Origin: Bradysia coprophila
Lineage: Eukaryota; Arthropoda; Insecta; Diptera; Sciaridae
Direction of reading: 5' to 3'
DNA length: 64,000 nucleotides
NCBI RefSeq assembly: GCF_014529535.1
Contig: NC_050736.1
Coordinates: 4,898,001-4,962,000 of the forward strand
The position numbers and the translations under genes were made by a program. Position 1 is the first letter of the stretch, and each line of letters starts with the position of its first letter. Shown here piece after piece: positions 45,506 to 57,589 of the stretch. Below the pieces are notes generated by a model. That model made no database searches. It worked only from the letters and a program-made list of their open reading frames with translations, and was not told the DNA's origin.

Positions 45506-45906
45506 TATATATTAAAAGTGTAAATTTCTCTATGACAGAATACGCTGTACAGTTTTCCCACCTTAATTTTCCTAGTTTAGTTGCTAGAAAGGGTATTGAC
45601 TCGTTTTAGCACGACAGGAGTAAAGTTTCTTTTACTCTGCCGTGGATTTAGAGTACCACTTATGCTTGAAGTGTTTAGGGTGCTAGAGAGGGTAATGCTG
45701 ATACCCTTTTACAAAAAAAACACAAATGGGTTAGCTGTCAACCAAAAACAGATTCGTTTAATGCTATCTGATAAGTTCTGTGAAGACTCACCAGTTTGCC
45801 AAAATTTGCATAAACATAAACCTTACAAATCCATTTTCGATTGAAGGCTAACACATTTGTAGTCATTATTGCGGTTTTATCGATACTGATCAAACCACGA
45901 CAAAGT

Positions 45907-46044
45907 AATAAATATTATGCACGTATGACAAAGACGGCTTGTCATACGTGCATATTCTTTTTTATCGCATAAGCGAAAACGAGACAACAAGATATGCGAA
46001 TGACACTTTGACAATTTACAGAAGTGTAATGTTTGTTTATATAT
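45907..46044 (+). repeat. Tandem unit A of a hairpin-bearing repeat
   Basis: Nearly identical to unit B (46088-46240) apart from an 18 bp deletion at its hairpin tip and single-base changes. It contains GCACGTATGACAAAG / CTTGTCATACGTGC, a strong hairpin. The high identity implies a recent duplication. Confidence 0.7.
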
Positions 46045-46087
46045 CCTAGGTGAATAATTTTTTCGGGGAATCACACCGCGTATGCGA

Positions 46088-46240
46088 TAATAAATATTAT
46101 GCACGTATGACAAAGCGGTCGAGGCTTGCCGAGACGGCTTGTCATACGTGCATATTCTTTTTTATCGCATAAGCGAAAACGAGACAACAAGATATGCGAA
46201 TGACACTTTGACAATTTACAGAAGTATAATGTTTGTTTAT
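46088..46240 (+). repeat. Tandem unit B of a hairpin-bearing repeat
   Basis: Direct copy of unit A retaining the full GC-rich hairpin centre GGTCGAGGCTTGCCGAGAC. Linker sequence CGGGGAATCACACCGCGTAT between A and B recurs near 46893, beside the foldback at 46737. Confidence 0.7.
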
Positions 46241-46375
46241 CTCCTGCAAGCTGATATTTCATACATTACGCGTTTCTGCATATAAACACAAACACATACA
46301 TAACCACAGCCTATACGATTGGATAATTCACACATAACCCACCTAGGGTAAATTTACTTTCCATCTACATATTTG

Positions 46376-46463
46376 AAAAAAAAAAAAATTGCCGAACGGC
46401 GGAAGTGAACACGGGACCAGCAGCATATCAACCAAACATGCTGACCACTACGCCAACAAATCA
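46376..46463 (-). repeat. tRNA-derived Pol III-like unit
   Basis: Read on the minus strand: TGGCGTAGTGG (A-box-like, 46455-46445), then GTGTTCACTTCC (B-box-like, 46412-46401), then a run of 13 T (46388-46376) that would end Pol III transcription. Spacing of the boxes is normal for tRNA genes, but the T-arm does not pair. It is probably a SINE or tRNA relic rather than a working tRNA. Confidence 0.35.
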
Positions 46464-46736
46464 CATAACGCGATGCAATTGCTGTCGGTAGTGGTTCGTT
46501 AGTCACTTCTACATCGATCAAATAATCAGAGTAGTCGGAATGATGTGATTTAAACGAAATGTTGAGGTGGATAGTATATGTGTGTGAGTAAGTAAATAAA
46601 GGATTCTCTGTATGATGTTTTTTTTTGTTGTGAATGCGTTTTAAAACAACATGCTTAATTAATTAATTTTAAATCCAAATTTTTGTGGTTATTTCGCTAA
46701 TGTATGAAATATCAGCTTACAGGAGATAAAACATTG

Positions 46737-46857
46737 TTCTACCTTGGTGTATATTTCTCGAATCACTTCTTATGTACAATTGTATATACACTCGCTGGCG
46801 CTCGTTATATACAATTGTACATACGAAGTTATTCTCGAAATATACACCAAGGTAGAA
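46737..46857. mobile_element. 121 bp foldback element with a GC-rich centre
   Basis: TTCTACCTTGGTGTATATTT and ATGTACAATTGTATATA pair with complements on the right arm. The centre CACTCGCTGGCGCTCG is a short GC-rich palindrome. On its left is an inverted copy of the 46226-46263 sequence (ATGAAATATCAGCTT), so it sits within a larger nested structure. Confidence 0.7.
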
Positions 46858-46935
46858 AATGTACTATTAAATATCCTAGGTGAATAATTTTTTCGGGGAA
46901 TCACATCGCGTATGCGATAATTATTTTACTCTGCC

Positions 46936-47624
46936 GTGATCAAACTGATACACGTAATAAAATATTAGCAAAGATTCAAGGCGTGCAAATGTAGGCAACG
47001 ATCACAGCGAAGCACCTGTCAATACAGCCGGTAACAGATGATTAGAAGTCTACAAAATTCACTGCGTTCGGAATCAAAGTTTATTTACATAGCAACTTTA
47101 GTCAACAAAAATATTCCACGGAAGTTCTAGAGATCGTCTCTAAATGTTTTCAAACCCGTTACGTCGCCCACTTAGCTCTTAGACTGAACAGGCACTGGCA
47201 ACAATTCTACATTATTTTATATGTTTACTGTAGTTGTTGTGATCATTTGGGTCTTTATTGTTCGGTCAGCACATACTTGACGCATACATAAAAGAAGAAA
47301 GCATCGATTAAAAAAATGGTATAGTGAAGTTACTGGTATTAGCATCATTTCTCATTCAACTGATGTTAAGTTCAAACTACGAACTGAGGATTGTGGTCGT
47401 AACTCGGTATCAAATTAAAGTGTACAAAATCGAGATATTTTCTGGGAAGTTTCATTTGAGGAGTTAGGAAAATTGAGGTAATTCGGAGATTTTCATTTTC
47501 GGTCACAGTTTGCTTGAATTTAACAACCACCAAAATGGCTGAACAAAGTGAATTGGTGGCTATTCTAGTTTTCAATTAATAAATTATGAAATTTCAATTT
47601 GAAAAATTTCAGAAAGTGTAGAAA
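46936..47624. other. Intergenic DNA upstream of the zinc-finger/RS gene
   Basis: AT-rich sequence with no repeat or gene recognised. It should contain the promoter of the plus-strand gene starting at 47625. No obvious TATA box. Confidence 0.4.
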
Positions 47625-50600
47625 ATGGATCAAAGCTTTATAAAAAAAATATGCGAAATAAATAAAATGCGCAGTAGCCTACGAAGTACCAGTGAACATA
47701 CAGAACAAAACCGTTCGGAGGAACATAAATATGCAGAGACACAAAGGTAAAATTGCGAAAAAAATTTTACCTCGTTGAAATTTCGATGCATTCGTCTCTT
47801 TTCACTTGTTTATTATAGTTCATCGGAAGAAATAAAAGTTACGGTTGAACAGGAAGTTAAAATGGAAAAAGAGGTTTGTTTTCATGACATTTTCGTTGGT
47901 GACTGAGTTAAATTGAGCCAAATTTCAGCCTGACGGAAATCCTACTAACAATCCTACTGCTAAGACTGAAGAGAAAGGTCTAGATTGTTCAAAAGATCCA
48001 AAACACGGTGAGACGTCTGCAAATCGAGACGACGATATGTGGTCAGATGACGATGACAGCAACCACATTTCGCGAAGTGTACTCAGTACGTTGCGTGAAA
48101 AATTGGATGATCGGGCAGAAAATTCACATCGTTCCATCCGAAAACACAGCCCTATTCGATATGTTGGATATCAATCATACCGTTCCCGTTCACCTATAAG
48201 ACGTAATCGTAGTAAGGCAAGGGCAGATGCAAGAAGATCGAAAAGTCGTGATAGACGTCGTCGCGATTACTCTACCGATAAAGAAACTGGAAAAAGATCG
48301 AGAAGCCGCGATAGACGTCGTCGCGATTACTCTACCGATATAGAAGCTGGAAAAAGATCGAGGAGCCGCGATAGACGTCGACGCGATTACTCTACAGATA
48401 AAGAAGCTGGAAAAAGATCGAGGAGCCGCGATAGACTTCGACGTGATTATTCTACCATAAGAGAAGCTGGAAGCAAATCGAGAAGTCGCAGTAGAGGTCG
48501 TCGAAGCGTTACGCCATACCGACGAGCTCAGCATAGAATTGAAAATAAAAGATCGAGAAGTCGGAGCACCGGTCGTCACAATTATTCTTCCGATAGAGAA
48601 TCCGGAAAAAGGTCAAGAAATCGCGATAGACATCGCCCCGATTACTCTAGAAAAAGATCGAAAAGTAGCAAAAGACGTCGGCGTGACCACTCTACAGATA
48701 AAGATGGTGAAAGAAGAACGAGAAGTCGTAGTAGAGGTCGTCGCGATTACTCCACTGAAAGGAAATCGAGAAGTGGTAATAGACGTCGGAGAAGCGTTAC
48801 GCCGTACCAACGAACTCAGAATAGAGTTGAAAAAAGAAGATCGATGAGTAAAAGTGAAAACGATACATATCGCAATTACACTAGCGAAAAAAATTATGGA
48901 AGACATGAAGATCAGCTGAACAGATCTCCTGGTTGTTTGCGTGAATCTCCGAAAATGGGTGCGACCGATTCTGAAGCCAGCTCTAACGTTACTGATCAAA
49001 AAGGGGAACAGAAATTTTCTTGCAGTAGAACGACGATTGAAATATTGAGATCGAGAATACAGTCTACCCTTAAGAATGCAGCGTCGTCAACTGTAACATC
49101 CGAAAAGATTAGCCAAAAAGTGCAGTCGAATTCGTTTGAAGAATATCGAAGTGAGACGTTGGAGACAGGTGACACAGAGTCCAACGGGAATGGCATTTGT
49201 TCCGAAGAATCAATGTCGAGAGTTGAAGTAAACATCGACGAAACTATTTTTAACAAAATTGTTCTAACGGCAACATCATCTGCCTCAAAACCGACGATGG
49301 ACGTCGACATAGCTCCGGCTATCGAACTCACCGATTCAATGCAATTTAACCGAATGGACCCGCGCACCAAAAATGTTCAAGGTTCACAAATCGAAGTTCC
49401 ACAATCGGCAAAAACTTTGTTCGATTCAATTAAGGATCCACGAATACGAAAAATGATTCAAACGCCAAATCAACAGCAACCGAATCAACAGCAACCGCAT
49501 CAACAGCTGCAACATCAACAGCTGCAGCATCAACAGCTGCAACATCAACAGCTGCAACATCAACAGCTGCAACATCAACAGCAGCCGCATCCACAGCAGC
49601 CGAATCAACAGCAGCCGAATCAACAGCAGCCGCATCAACAGTTTCCCTATCAACATCAGCCGCTCTATCAATATCAGCATCCATATCAAATGCAGTCATT
49701 TCAAAACCAGCCATTTCAACAGTATCCATATGACATGCAGCCATTTCAACATCAGCCATATCGAAATGAGAATCAGACATTTGGATCAGAAAATATGCTT
49801 GCAAAATGTGGTGACTCGCGTGGTCCGAACAAGAAAAAATCAGTAATAACATACGGAGAGTACAAAAAACAACAATTACGTGGAAACTCATCAGGAACCA
49901 GTAATAAAGCGAAAATGTCCAAATTGGATACCACACCAACAGTGAAATCATCAGAATTGATTTCTACTCCAAAAGCGAAAGCACCAGAAGTCATTCCCAC
50001 TCCAAATACGGAAATATCTCAGGTCCTTTCTACTCCAGAAGCAGACGTACCAGAGTTCATTTCTTTCCCAGAAACGGGAGCATCGGAATTGGTTCAGTCA
50101 CCGGAAGTAATTCGAAATGCAGAAAAAATCGTAACTCTAAAGAAAGCTACGAAAAAGCAGACAGATGAACAGAGCAACAATAAAATAACTGAGTCAGTAA
50201 CGCTACACGAACAATCGAAATTCACCCTAAAGTCGAAGGGCACAAAAACTCGAGGAAAGAAAACTACGGTAAAACATGCTGTGACTCACAATAAGCGTAA
50301 AACAAAGAAAATTGTCAAGTCAGTAAATTCAGACAAGCAACTTAAAAAAAGCTCAAGACCAGAGGACGCTAAAATGCGAGGGAAAGTTCTGGAAAAACAG
50401 GCAGCGGTTCATGAAAAGGGCGACGACGATAGAATAAAGTTCGAACACACTGTAAATACCACAGTAAATGAAGGAAGCAGCTCGTCGTCAAGCCAGGCTT
50501 TGAGTGCGTTGAAGGAGATAGTGAATCCTCAACAATTACTTACGTTGTTGGACATAATGAAGCAAATGACTGAAAATAACTCCTTAGCTGAAGTAAAGGA

Positions 50601-51732
50601 AGCACTGAAAATATGCACATCCGACGAAGATGCAACTGCAGTCAAAAAATTGGATTCTACTTTAACCGCATCGACTGGCAATCAAACGAAAATAAAGAAA
50701 AATGAATTGGACAGACTGCACGAAGATATCAATAATATGTTCATTCGAGATGGAGTGCTCAATGCCAATGGTCGCAGACGAAACGTTTCCACGTCGGACA
50801 AAAAATCTTCGATGACAGATACTGTTGGTGTTGAAGGAAAACGAAGTAAGTTTTGTGTACACTTATTCCATATATCCTTTCCTTCCATGTTTTAAGTTCC
50901 TAATTACTTAGCGCCATCTTTTAAGGGTCTCTAAAAAAGTCATGTCCCTGCCGTATTGTTATTTTACGCGTTGTTCTCATTAATTCCAGAAAAGAAACGA
51001 GAACCTGCTTCTGACAATGCCGGTGTCAATTCAAAAAAGCAGCGTCCGGTAATATCAGACGATATTAAAGGAATACCCTGCACTGGTGGCGGTCCAGTTA
51101 TCCTACTGACAAGACTGATACCGATGAAACAACCACGAACCAAAAACAACAACGTAGAGTGGCACAGTTTGAAAACAGTATTGCCTTGTCAGATTTGTTA
51201 CGATCCACCGGGGATATCGTTGATAAGTCACTACGTAAATTTTCATCCGGATGCCGAGGTGTTAAATAGTCGACTTGCGCCGGAAGCAGTACAACGTCTT
51301 CGTTCTTCAACCGACTTTCCTCAATGTGAAGGAGTTCGGTCGGACACTGCTCTTCTGTATAAGGAATTTTGCTACTTCTGCAACACGAACTGCACCTACA
51401 CGAAGCAAGGTTGGATTTCCCACCTGATAAGGCATACAGGCTATTACGATTATAAATGCAGCGGTTGTTTCCGGAAATTCAGTTCGAGGGCTCAATATCA
51501 TGCGTGCGGCGTTCCAAATAGTGCCATCGAAAGGATTAACCAGCCAATATTCCAGCAACCGAATATTACGGCCTACGTTTGTGAACTATGCAATTACGTA
51601 CGCTTTTTTGAAAGTGAAATGAAGATGCATTTGAATAACGAGCACGAAATCGACGAAAGAAAGGATTTTAAGAAATTCGCGTTCTTCACCATACCGCCGG
51701 CGGGGAAGCTCGGACGTCCTCGTAAAACATGA
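47625..51732 (+). CDS. Large RS-rich, Gln-rich zinc-finger protein (nuclear, function unknown)
   Basis: Four exons, 47625-47746, 47819-47873, 47929-50845 and 50990-51732, join in phase to 1278 residues. Order of features: acidic N-terminus (DDDMWSDDDDSNH), RS region from about residue 161 with a 20-residue repeat (SRDRRRRDYSTDKEAGKRSR) in four tandem copies plus weaker ones, and a Gln-rich block at about 570-640 (QQLQHQ units, then YQ/PFQ units). Next come 12-residue Ser-Thr-Pro repeats at about 680-740 and a Lys-rich linker. The C-terminus has four Cys/His modules: CQIC..H..H near 1098, CYFC..H..H near 1159, CSGC..H..C near 1188 and CELC..H..H near 1229. It ends in an AT-hook-like GRPRK. RS and zinc-finger content suggests RNA or chromatin binding in the nucleus; I do not recognise an orthologue. 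A candidate poly(A) signal is AATAAA at 52340-52345. Confidence 0.85.
48235..48480 (+). repeat. 60 bp coding tandem repeat (RS units)
   Basis: Four consecutive 60 bp units inside the RS-rich exon, each beginning near CGAGATAGACG or its variants and containing CGCGATTACTCTACCGATA. DNA identity between units is high, which points to recent expansion or homogenisation. Confidence 0.8.
49465..49660 (+). repeat. Coding CAACAGCTGCAACAT-type tandem repeat
   Basis: CATCAACAGCTGCAA units of 15 bp and CAACAGCAGCCG units encode the Gln/His/Pro-rich block. Reading the opposite strand yields long Leu-rich and Ala/Val/Asp-rich frames that are artefacts of the repeat. Confidence 0.8.
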
Positions 51733-54394
51733 ATTCGAAATACGATGGTGAGTGTGATTTTAAATGTTAAGCTCGTAACACTCGTCAGCTGGGGAATTAA
51801 TTCTATATTTAGCAAATTGTACAGAATTTTGAAGTAATCAATACGTTTGTATTTAGGTGTTAGTAGTCACTTTGCTGGTCAAGTTCAAAACCTTGACTCC
51901 TGACTTAACATGACAGGGCTCTTCATTTATTTAACGTTTAAGTAAGGTTAGTCGAGGCTCTCGTAGTGGTGGAAATGTAAAATAATATTTTTGTTCACTA
52001 TTCTCGTTCTGCAGAACTTTCGTTTATGTAATTGTAAGGAATCCTACTAGATTTTTACCTACTACAAATGATGAAAATTAAAATTGCCACATAAGTGTCA
52101 GCATCTCGAGCCAGGGGGCCAGTGCTGTTTCGATGAAGAGTAGCTGAAAAGCAAGTACCAAAAACGGCATTTATAAGCCTCCCAGAATAGCACTTACGTG
52201 AAAGCTTTAACCGAATAGACAGAAAAATAACAGCAATAAATCTAACGAAATGTATTTTGTTCCAGAGCCAATTGGAAGTCAATTCGATCCGGATGATGAA
52301 CAATGATAATTATCGTGACGTAGTACTTAAGAAACTAATAATAAAACACAAAATTGTTTAAAATTGTCTGTTAGCAACGAAAAGCTAGCGCTTATTACCC
52401 ACCCTTAATGTAGTCATATATATTATGGCAAAATTATTGTTTTAACAAGTGAATTGAATAAATCAAGTAATAGATTTTTAATGGTAATGGCTTTTACTGC
52501 TAGAGCGGATTGGTGTGAGGGCCTATGACAGCAATATTTCAAAATAGACCAATATACATGCGGTGTGTACTTTCCACGTGCTGTGGACACGCTACGTATA
52601 CATACATACAAAGATTAAGTAATTTACATATTATGCATTGGTCTATGTTGAAATATACTATTTCCGGTCAGCTCAAAAACTGTCCTTTTCTTTTTGCTTG
52701 CAGGGCTTTTTTTTGGAAATTTTATTTACCAAAAAATTCTGAACTTTTCGGAACTTTTTTAGAGCTTTTCAAAATTTCTGAATTAAAATTCGCAAAAAAG
52801 GACAATTAAAAAAAAGACCTTGCTTGCACTTGCTCAGCTTTGAAAAAACCTATCACTCCATTTTGGTCTTAACTTGCATTTTGACTGCATTACCCATAGG
52901 TCATCGCTTATAAGCTTCGTCGTTTTATGATCATGACCTATTCTTGCCTATCTTCTCTTGATATTATCAAACAATCTGTTTCATATGCATGAAAACTCCT
53001 CCTGATACAGTGGAAACGAAAAATTCATTATGTATAGCCAGTCCCTGTGTTTCACAGTGGGAAAATATGCAAAACGAGATAATTATTAAAAATAAACCAA
53101 CTATACACTTGTCTATAACTTACTACGCAGCAGTAGCTGTCGTATTTACCGATCAAAGAAACATCGAATTATTACAGGAAAATCTCAAGTTCTAATAACA
53201 TCGTCGAATGGATAAGTTGCAGGAATAAAAATCTAAGTTGAATTCTCGAAACTGCGAATCCTTAGCAAGTCAGTATCAAAGATATTTTTCATCAAATTTT
53301 GCATAGATATATCCTAAGTCAGTTGTTAAAGTTACAGAATTACCTTTACTACAAAAAGTGAATTACATTCAGCATAAGAAATATTAAATGTTCATCAGTG
53401 TTCTTAAGAGAAAATTGGAAAAACAATCATAGTTGCAACTTGTTGCGAAAATAATTATTTTATTATGGCCTATGTTTCAAAGTTTCGGTTCAAGAACAAC
53501 GGTACAATTATCACCGAAAATGTGTTGAAGACATAAAAGATTTGATCAAGTAAAACAAAACAACAATCATGACTTGTCCACGCGAGGGTAAGGACAGTAT
53601 TGTCTATATTCAGTGCACTTTGGCATTGGTGCTGTTTGTAAGCGTTTCATTTTAACCTTTTTAAGCATATCATCACACCGGTAAAATATTAGATCCAAAC
53701 CAGTCTGTCACATCTTTGAACAAAACTTCAGATAAATTGCGTCGCAAGCCAGGAAGTTGCACGAAGCAAAAAGGTCACCAAATGGACCAAATTCTTTTCA
53801 TAATTTCGAGTTCAACGAACGACGTAAACGTCTGATTGTGACACACATTACAAATGATGGGCGAAATTTTTGAGTTTTCGAAGAAAATGCTCCATTTTCA
53901 GACAATTTCTTCGCTTTTCAAGTGTTTGAAGAATATATATTAGTTAGGAGACGTAAATCTTTAAGTTCTGAACGTGAAAGAAAAAAGCAAAATGTTTTGG
54001 AAAGTACATGGTGGTCTGAAAAAAATGGATCTTGGTCAAATAATCTTATTTTCTTTCTATTTTTTGGGTCAATTTTTTGTCAATAAAACTTGTGTACAAG
54101 CGCACGCCAGCCTGTGGTTTTTAATAACCAATTTTTCAATCAGGTGCTTACATTTTCCTCATTATCTGCCATTTGTGATACTTTTCGAGTATCAAAGCTG
54201 TAAGCACCCCCACCGATATCAGTTCTTTTATATGTGGATAAAAGGACTTGCGACACACCTCCAATGTAAGTGGTTTTGGGCGATAAAATGATACAAGCAT
54301 TTATAATAACGAGATTCACTATTTGTGTCGATTTATTGACGCTGTACACTAATTAATTTAAATTCTTTATCAAATCTCCAATCAAATAAAAGTA
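51733..54394. other. Gene-poor region after the zinc-finger gene
   Basis: Includes the 3' UTR to about 52360. Short frames (52525-52809, 52989-53195, 53974-54291) lack motifs and splice context. Nothing else is identified. Confidence 0.4.
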
Positions 54395-54810
54395 TAGTAC
54401 ATTACTATACCAGTGAAGTAATTTGATATCTCGTATCCAGATGAGTAAAAGTATCCGAGGGCTTCAGCCCGAGTTACTTTTACTCATCTAAATACGAGAT
54501 ATCAAATTATTTCACGTGTAAAGTATGGTGTTTTACTTTACGAGCGAGGGAAAGGGTCTTCACTAGTGAGGGAATGGCCACATTACCTCACTAGTAAAGT
54601 AATAGTACATTACTCTACCAGTAAAGTAATTTGATATCTCGTATCCAGATGAGTAAAAGTATCCGAGGGCTTCAGCCGAGGTACTTTTACTCATCGTGAT
54701 ACGAGATATCAAATTATTTCACGTGTAAAGTATGGCGTTTTACTTTACGAGCGAGGGAAAAGGTTTTCACTAGTGAGGGAATAGCCACATTACCTCACTA
54801 GTAAAGTAAA
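54395..54810. repeat. Two tandem 208 bp units, each with a foldback
   Basis: Unit 1 (54395-54602) and unit 2 (54603-54810) start TAGTACATTACT. Each contains arms TTTGATATCTCGTAT and GATGAGTAAAAGTA paired with their complements around a GC-rich centre (CGAGGGCTTCAGCCCGAG in unit 1), then ACTTTACGAGCGAGGGAAA. The units are nearly identical, so the duplication is recent. Confidence 0.8.
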
Positions 54811-57357
54811 ATTTTTTCTCTATGTGATAAATCTGGTAGTTTTAGAGACGTCGCGTCGTACGTTTTGTGTTTTTGAACACAATATGTGACCGATAAATGA
54901 GCTTACAAAGAAATCTCAAATCCTATATCCGAACGAATACTGCTGGTATCATCTATTTTTAGAACAAAAGAAGAAGAATTGAATTCTTGGGAAAAAAAAA
55001 TCTTGGAATTTTGATACGTCGTATCGATTGGGATATAGATATAATAATTCCAATAAGTGTAAATACAAACAACACTTTGCCATTCCATTGAAAGTTAAGT
55101 TACACCTTACTGAAACCAGTTTTCCTTTATGAAATCAATTAATTGTATAAAGGTAAAGCTCATTGACAATATTTCGCTCTTCATATGACAATATTCTGTC
55201 ACAAAACAATAATTTCAATTTATTTCCATCGTTTTGGTGCCTATAAATTGTATAGAAGTACATGGATGTGGTGTTTTATATAAATATTAATTAATGGTTT
55301 GAGTCAAGAAGCTTTTTATAGATATTGAGAACTATCGATAATGCCGCTCATCTACATGCAAATTGATTGTATGGAAATTAAAACATTTTTTATTGTCGAT
55401 AAAATATTACATCAGAATTGAATTCGTGCAATTGTTAGAAGATTGTTCGAAAGCACCTATGTTAAAGGTATTTAAATGATATAAATGCTGAGAAATTTAT
55501 CAAAGGTTTTAGTTTTAAGCAACTGGACCAACTGATTGTGGTATTTATGTGAAATTGATTTAATTCACTTGAGTCTGATACGATTGTTTTGTGAGAAACC
55601 GACTATAATTTTCTAAAATATTCTTAAATTCTCACCACAGAGGCTTTCACTTTTACTGGAGAAATTTTTTATTATTATTCAATCTCTTAGTACTTTCTGA
55701 AGTATATTCCATTGCATGTAGCTGCACTTAAAAAATAGCTTCAATATTCTAAAATATTTATAACAACAGTCTTATCGATTCGTTTCAGTACTTTATAGTA
55801 TTGCTTGAAATGATTGAACTTATGAACTCATAAAGAGAGATTGCTGACAAGTTAGGTAGCTGTTTTTTTTATGTAAAAACCTGAAAAACAACAGCCGAAT
55901 CACGTTCCAGAATTACCACGTTCTTCTCGCCCTTGAAACTCAACTTTTTAAGTCACATGCCATCGCAATAACTGATAATGAATTATATGAACGTGCTTCG
56001 AGACTCAACATGCTGTGTGAAATTCTAATGGACGCAATTTGCGTAAAATAGAATAATGTAGGGTCAACATATAAAACAACAAAGTCAATAGATAAAGACA
56101 AAAATTCTTCACAGAATCATCATATATGACACAGCTTTTATGGCACTTCCTTATGAATTTTACGTCATTAAAATAAAAACAAAACAAAAATTAAGCAAAG
56201 AAAAGAGCATAAATGGTCCATTTAACTGAAAATGATTGTATGTCAAATGTTTTTGTTGATAAGAATGTGACCGATCGTGCATTAACCATATTAAAAGTAC
56301 TGATAGGGCATATCATGTTAGAGTGAAATTTAAACAATTAATTTAATTTCAAGAATATTTTAATTATTACTTTTGTTTCGTCCGCATCCATTATGAGACT
56401 AATACAGTTTCCTGACTAGTTTTCTAGTGAAATCAAGTATATATCTTAGATTGTTCGCTTTGAATATTTATTTGTATTAGCATTCACCGAGGTATATATG
56501 TTACAATCATAACGCAAATTTTTACGCCTGAATATATGCTAAAGTAAATCATTTCGATTAATTTTAGTTGTTGTCTTAGATATAAGAAAGGAAATATAAC
56601 ATATTATTGATGTAATATTGTTTGCTGGATCGTTGTTGAATATAGAAGAAATTGTGAATGAGGGTGGATGAATTGGCTTAATATTTAATATTTGACTATA
56701 ATGATGATTATGACTGTGTCCGCTTAATTAAGTAGACAATAAAGCCAAAGAATAATAAAAAAGAAAAATTTAGTGAGAAGTTATTGAAAAAAAAGCTAAC
56801 AAATTTTATTGCATGTCCCCTGCCAAAATACGAATAGATAGTAGTTTGCCCCCTTCAAAAATGTTACATTTTGGAAGGGGCAACTAAACGTTCCTTTACA
56901 TAAATCAGAAAATTCAGAAAATCTGAAAAATGTGGGTTACATTTGAACTTTAATTAGAATTGATTCAAACCCGCGGTGTAATTAATCAGAATACATTGGA
57001 TTCTCCTGCGTAATTCATAATTTCTGAAACACCGTTGTGATATTCGGAAACTCACTCGTTTGTTTCTGAGTAACTTGCCTCGGTAACTGAAAAGACAGTT
57101 ACCGAAGCTTCTTCCTAAAAACTTACATGTGAGTTTGCTCTTATCTCAAAACTGTTACTTCTTGTAATAAATTACTTTCGCAGGATACAAGCAACAGAGT
57201 GGAATCATTCAACTAATTATTCACCAGAAAAAGTGCGAAATATTCATGGTTGCACGGACATATTGTTTTATGGATCGCTACTGATTTTGAAAAAAACGAA
57301 AAATTTGAAGTTGGTGTTTTTGATGAAAATATTAGTTTCGTTTTCTTGTCTTAACTT
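54811..57357. other. Gene-poor AT-rich DNA
   Basis: No supportable gene. A weak hairpin (TTTTTGGAAGGGG-like arms) is seen near 56850-56882. Nothing else is identified. Confidence 0.4.
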
Positions 57358-57361
57358 TTAA

Positions 57362-57534
57362 CCTGTTACATACGGCAAACATATGACTAGTATTATTATT
57401 TGGTCTATTACTTCCATCGATTTAATCGGTTGATTTCAAATCTTGTACTTCAATTTTTGTAACATGTATTTTATTGTATAAAGAACCATATTACCCAGAC
57501 TTTGTCATTATTTTTGTCGTCGTTATCGATAACA
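57362..57534 (-). mobile_element. TTAA-family short element, one end intact
   Basis: TTAA at 57358-57361 is followed by CCTGTTACATACGGC. The remainder reads as the reverse of the 17839 copy (AAATCTTGTACTTCAATTTT, GTCGTCGTTATCGATAACAG) and stops just before the second terminus. Truncated copy. Confidence 0.65.
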
Positions 57535-57589
57535 GTTGAAAATCAAATATCTACCGGTAGATGCGATAAAACAGGAAAAGTAGAAAAAT

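Noticed and set aside
45262-45609. 115-codon frame
   Set aside because: It runs through a mobile hairpin repeat that recurs nearby in other frames.
46376-46463. Functional tRNA gene
   Set aside because: A-box-like and B-box-like motifs exist, but T-arm and acceptor stems do not pair, so only a tRNA-derived relic is supported.
49426-49951. Long Leu-rich and Ala/Val/Asp-rich frames on the minus strand
   Set aside because: They are the antisense of the CAA/CAG-type coding repeat in the zinc-finger/RS gene and lack their own gene features.
53974-54291. 105-codon frame with hydrophobic stretches
   Set aside because: No recognisable domain, and neighbouring DNA shows no exon-like composition or splice sites that would extend it.
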